NCBI GenBank assembly: GCA_009781925.1
Contig: WQUU01000121.1
Span: 1 to 13,214, forward strand
Direction of reading: 5' to 3'
DNA: 13,214 bases
DNA from: Bacillota bacterium
GTDB lineage: Bacteria; Bacillota; Clostridia; Oscillospirales; Oscillospiraceae
How positions within the stretch are numbered: the stretch's first letter is position 1; each line of letters starts with the position of its first letter. The position numbers were made by a program, and so were the translations under genes. Below the pieces are notes generated by a model, which worked only from the letters and a program-made list of their open reading frames with translations, was not told the DNA's origin and searched no databases. Below are positions 12,460 to 13,214 of this stretch, piece after piece.

Positions 12460-13214
12460 TTATGCCGTCTTTGTCAAAACAGAGACGCCGGTATCGGTGA
12501 CTTTTCCACCGAGGTCAGTTCCTTGCAGGGCCTGCACGGCGGCCATAACACCGTCATAACCCATGGTGTCCGGGTTTTGGGCCATGGTGGCCAGCAGCCA
12601 GCCGTCGTTGATCAGGCCCAGGATGGTGTCGGATTTGTCAAAGCCCACGCCCACGATATCCTTGTTGCCGGCGGCCTTCAGGGCATTGCCCGCGCCGACC
12701 GTGGAGCCCTCGTTGCAGCCGAAGATGCCGACCACGCCCTGCGTGATGTAGTTCTCTGCGATGGTCTGGGATTTCGCCGCGTCGCCCTCGCCGTACTGGG
12801 TCTCCAGAATCGTGAAGCCCTTGCCGTCAAAGGCGGAGCGGAAGCCGGCCTCGCGCTTGACGCAGGAGTCCGTGGCCGCGTTCACGTTGATGATGCCGAT
12901 CTTGCCGGACGTGACACCTTTGTCCTGCAGCGCTTTGAGCATCTGCTCGCCGGCGGTCTTGCCGGCGGCCGTATTATCCGTGGAGAAGGTCGCGGAGGCG
13001 GGGACATTGGCCGGGGAGTCCACATAGACCAGCTTGATTCCGGCGTCGAGCGCGGCCTGCAGGGAGGCGGAGATGGCGTCCGGGCCGTTGGCGGCCACGA
13101 TGATGGCGTCAAAGCCGCCCGCGACCGCGTTGTTCACCTGCTCGATCTGCAGCGCGTCGTCCTTGGTGTTCGGAGCCATGAACGTGACGGTCACGCCCAG
13201 CTCCTGGGCTGCTC
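12460..13214 (-). CDS. Sugar ABC transporter substrate-binding protein, RbsB-like, C-terminal part (cut by window edge)
   Basis: This is the carboxy-terminal 250 codons or so of a periplasmic-binding-protein fold (Peripla_BP_4/RbsB type) that delivers a sugar or related ligand to an ABC importer. In a Firmicute it would be a lipoprotein on the outer face of the membrane. The frame is open to the right edge (…QELGVTVTFMAPNTK), so the signal peptide and first strand are outside. Typical features are IEQVNNAVAGGFDAIIVAA, the hinge-region stretch VYVDSPANV…STDNTAAGKTAGEQM, ATDSCVKREAGFRSAF, IFGCNEGSTVGAGNAL and VGFDKSDTILGLINDGWLLATMAQNP. The ligand is not readable from sequence. The gene ends in a strong terminator, so in this window it is the last gene of its unit. 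D-lyxose isomerase and the regulator-kinase pair downstream suggest a shared sugar stimulus. Confidence 0.92.
   Translation of the reverse strand, partial: AAQELGVTVTFMAPNTKDDALQIEQVNNAVAGGFDAIIVAANGPDAISASLQAALDAGIKLVYVDSPANVPASATFSTDNTAAGKTAGEQMLKALQDKGVTSGKIGIINVNAATDSCVKREAGFRSAFDGKGFTILETQYGEGDAAKSQTIAENYITQGVVGIFGCNEGSTVGAGNALKAAGNKDIVGVGFDKSDTILGLINDGWLLATMAQNPDTMGYDGVMAAVQALQGTDLGGKVTDTGVSVLTKTA

Overview
The window reads as a chromosomal stretch of a GC-rich anaerobic Firmicute, most likely a Clostridia/Oscillospiraceae-type bacterium. The grounds are the protein families (a RelQ-like small alarmone synthetase, SbcCD, a YesM/YesN-type two-component pair, an RbsB-like sugar-binding protein), the strong AGGAGG-type ribosome binding sites and the lack of any obvious Gram-negative marker. 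The taxonomic call is inference. Nearly everything is on the minus strand; only one gene, the alarmone synthetase, is on the plus strand. No rRNA, tRNA, CRISPR, transposase or phage gene was seen, and no gene-free stretch exceeds about 150 bp.

Region 1 (1-3205): the sbcD-sbcC operon (ATGA overlap, sbcC cut by the left edge) has a good extended -10 promoter. Divergent from it is a small (p)ppGpp synthetase with its own candidate promoter, closed by a strong hairpin that also serves the convergent ornithine carbamoyltransferase gene.

Region 2 (3206-7396): an ornithine-centred group on the minus strand. It holds a COG1915/TIGR00300-type protein (the family that includes archaeal ornithine cyclodeaminase and the C-terminal part of cyanobacterial AgrE/ArgZ) that lacks the usual N-terminal LOR/SDH domain. 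It also holds a COG2403-type P-loop GTPase of unknown physiological role and ornithine carbamoyltransferase. An AT-richer islet with two small genes (a two-TM membrane peptide and a DUF4177-like protein) sits between the last two. A 63-bp imperfect palindrome of the interspersed-repeat type separates the first two.

Region 3 (7497-13214): a sugar-responsive group. From upstream to downstream on the minus strand it has the C-terminal part of an RbsB-like sugar-binding protein (ending at a strong terminator), D-lyxose isomerase, then a tightly coupled trio: a YesN-like response regulator, a LytS/YesM-like histidine kinase with almost no extracellular sensor, and a twin-domain ABC protein. The ABC protein is recognisably RbsA/MglA-like in architecture, but nearly every nucleotide-binding and catalytic motif in both halves has been replaced. 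The intact frame and the ATGA coupling to the kinase argue for a selected pseudo-ATPase that works as a signalling or adaptor partner of the two-component system. This is the most novel item in the window. A four-unit 13-bp tandem repeat lies in the leader of the response regulator gene.
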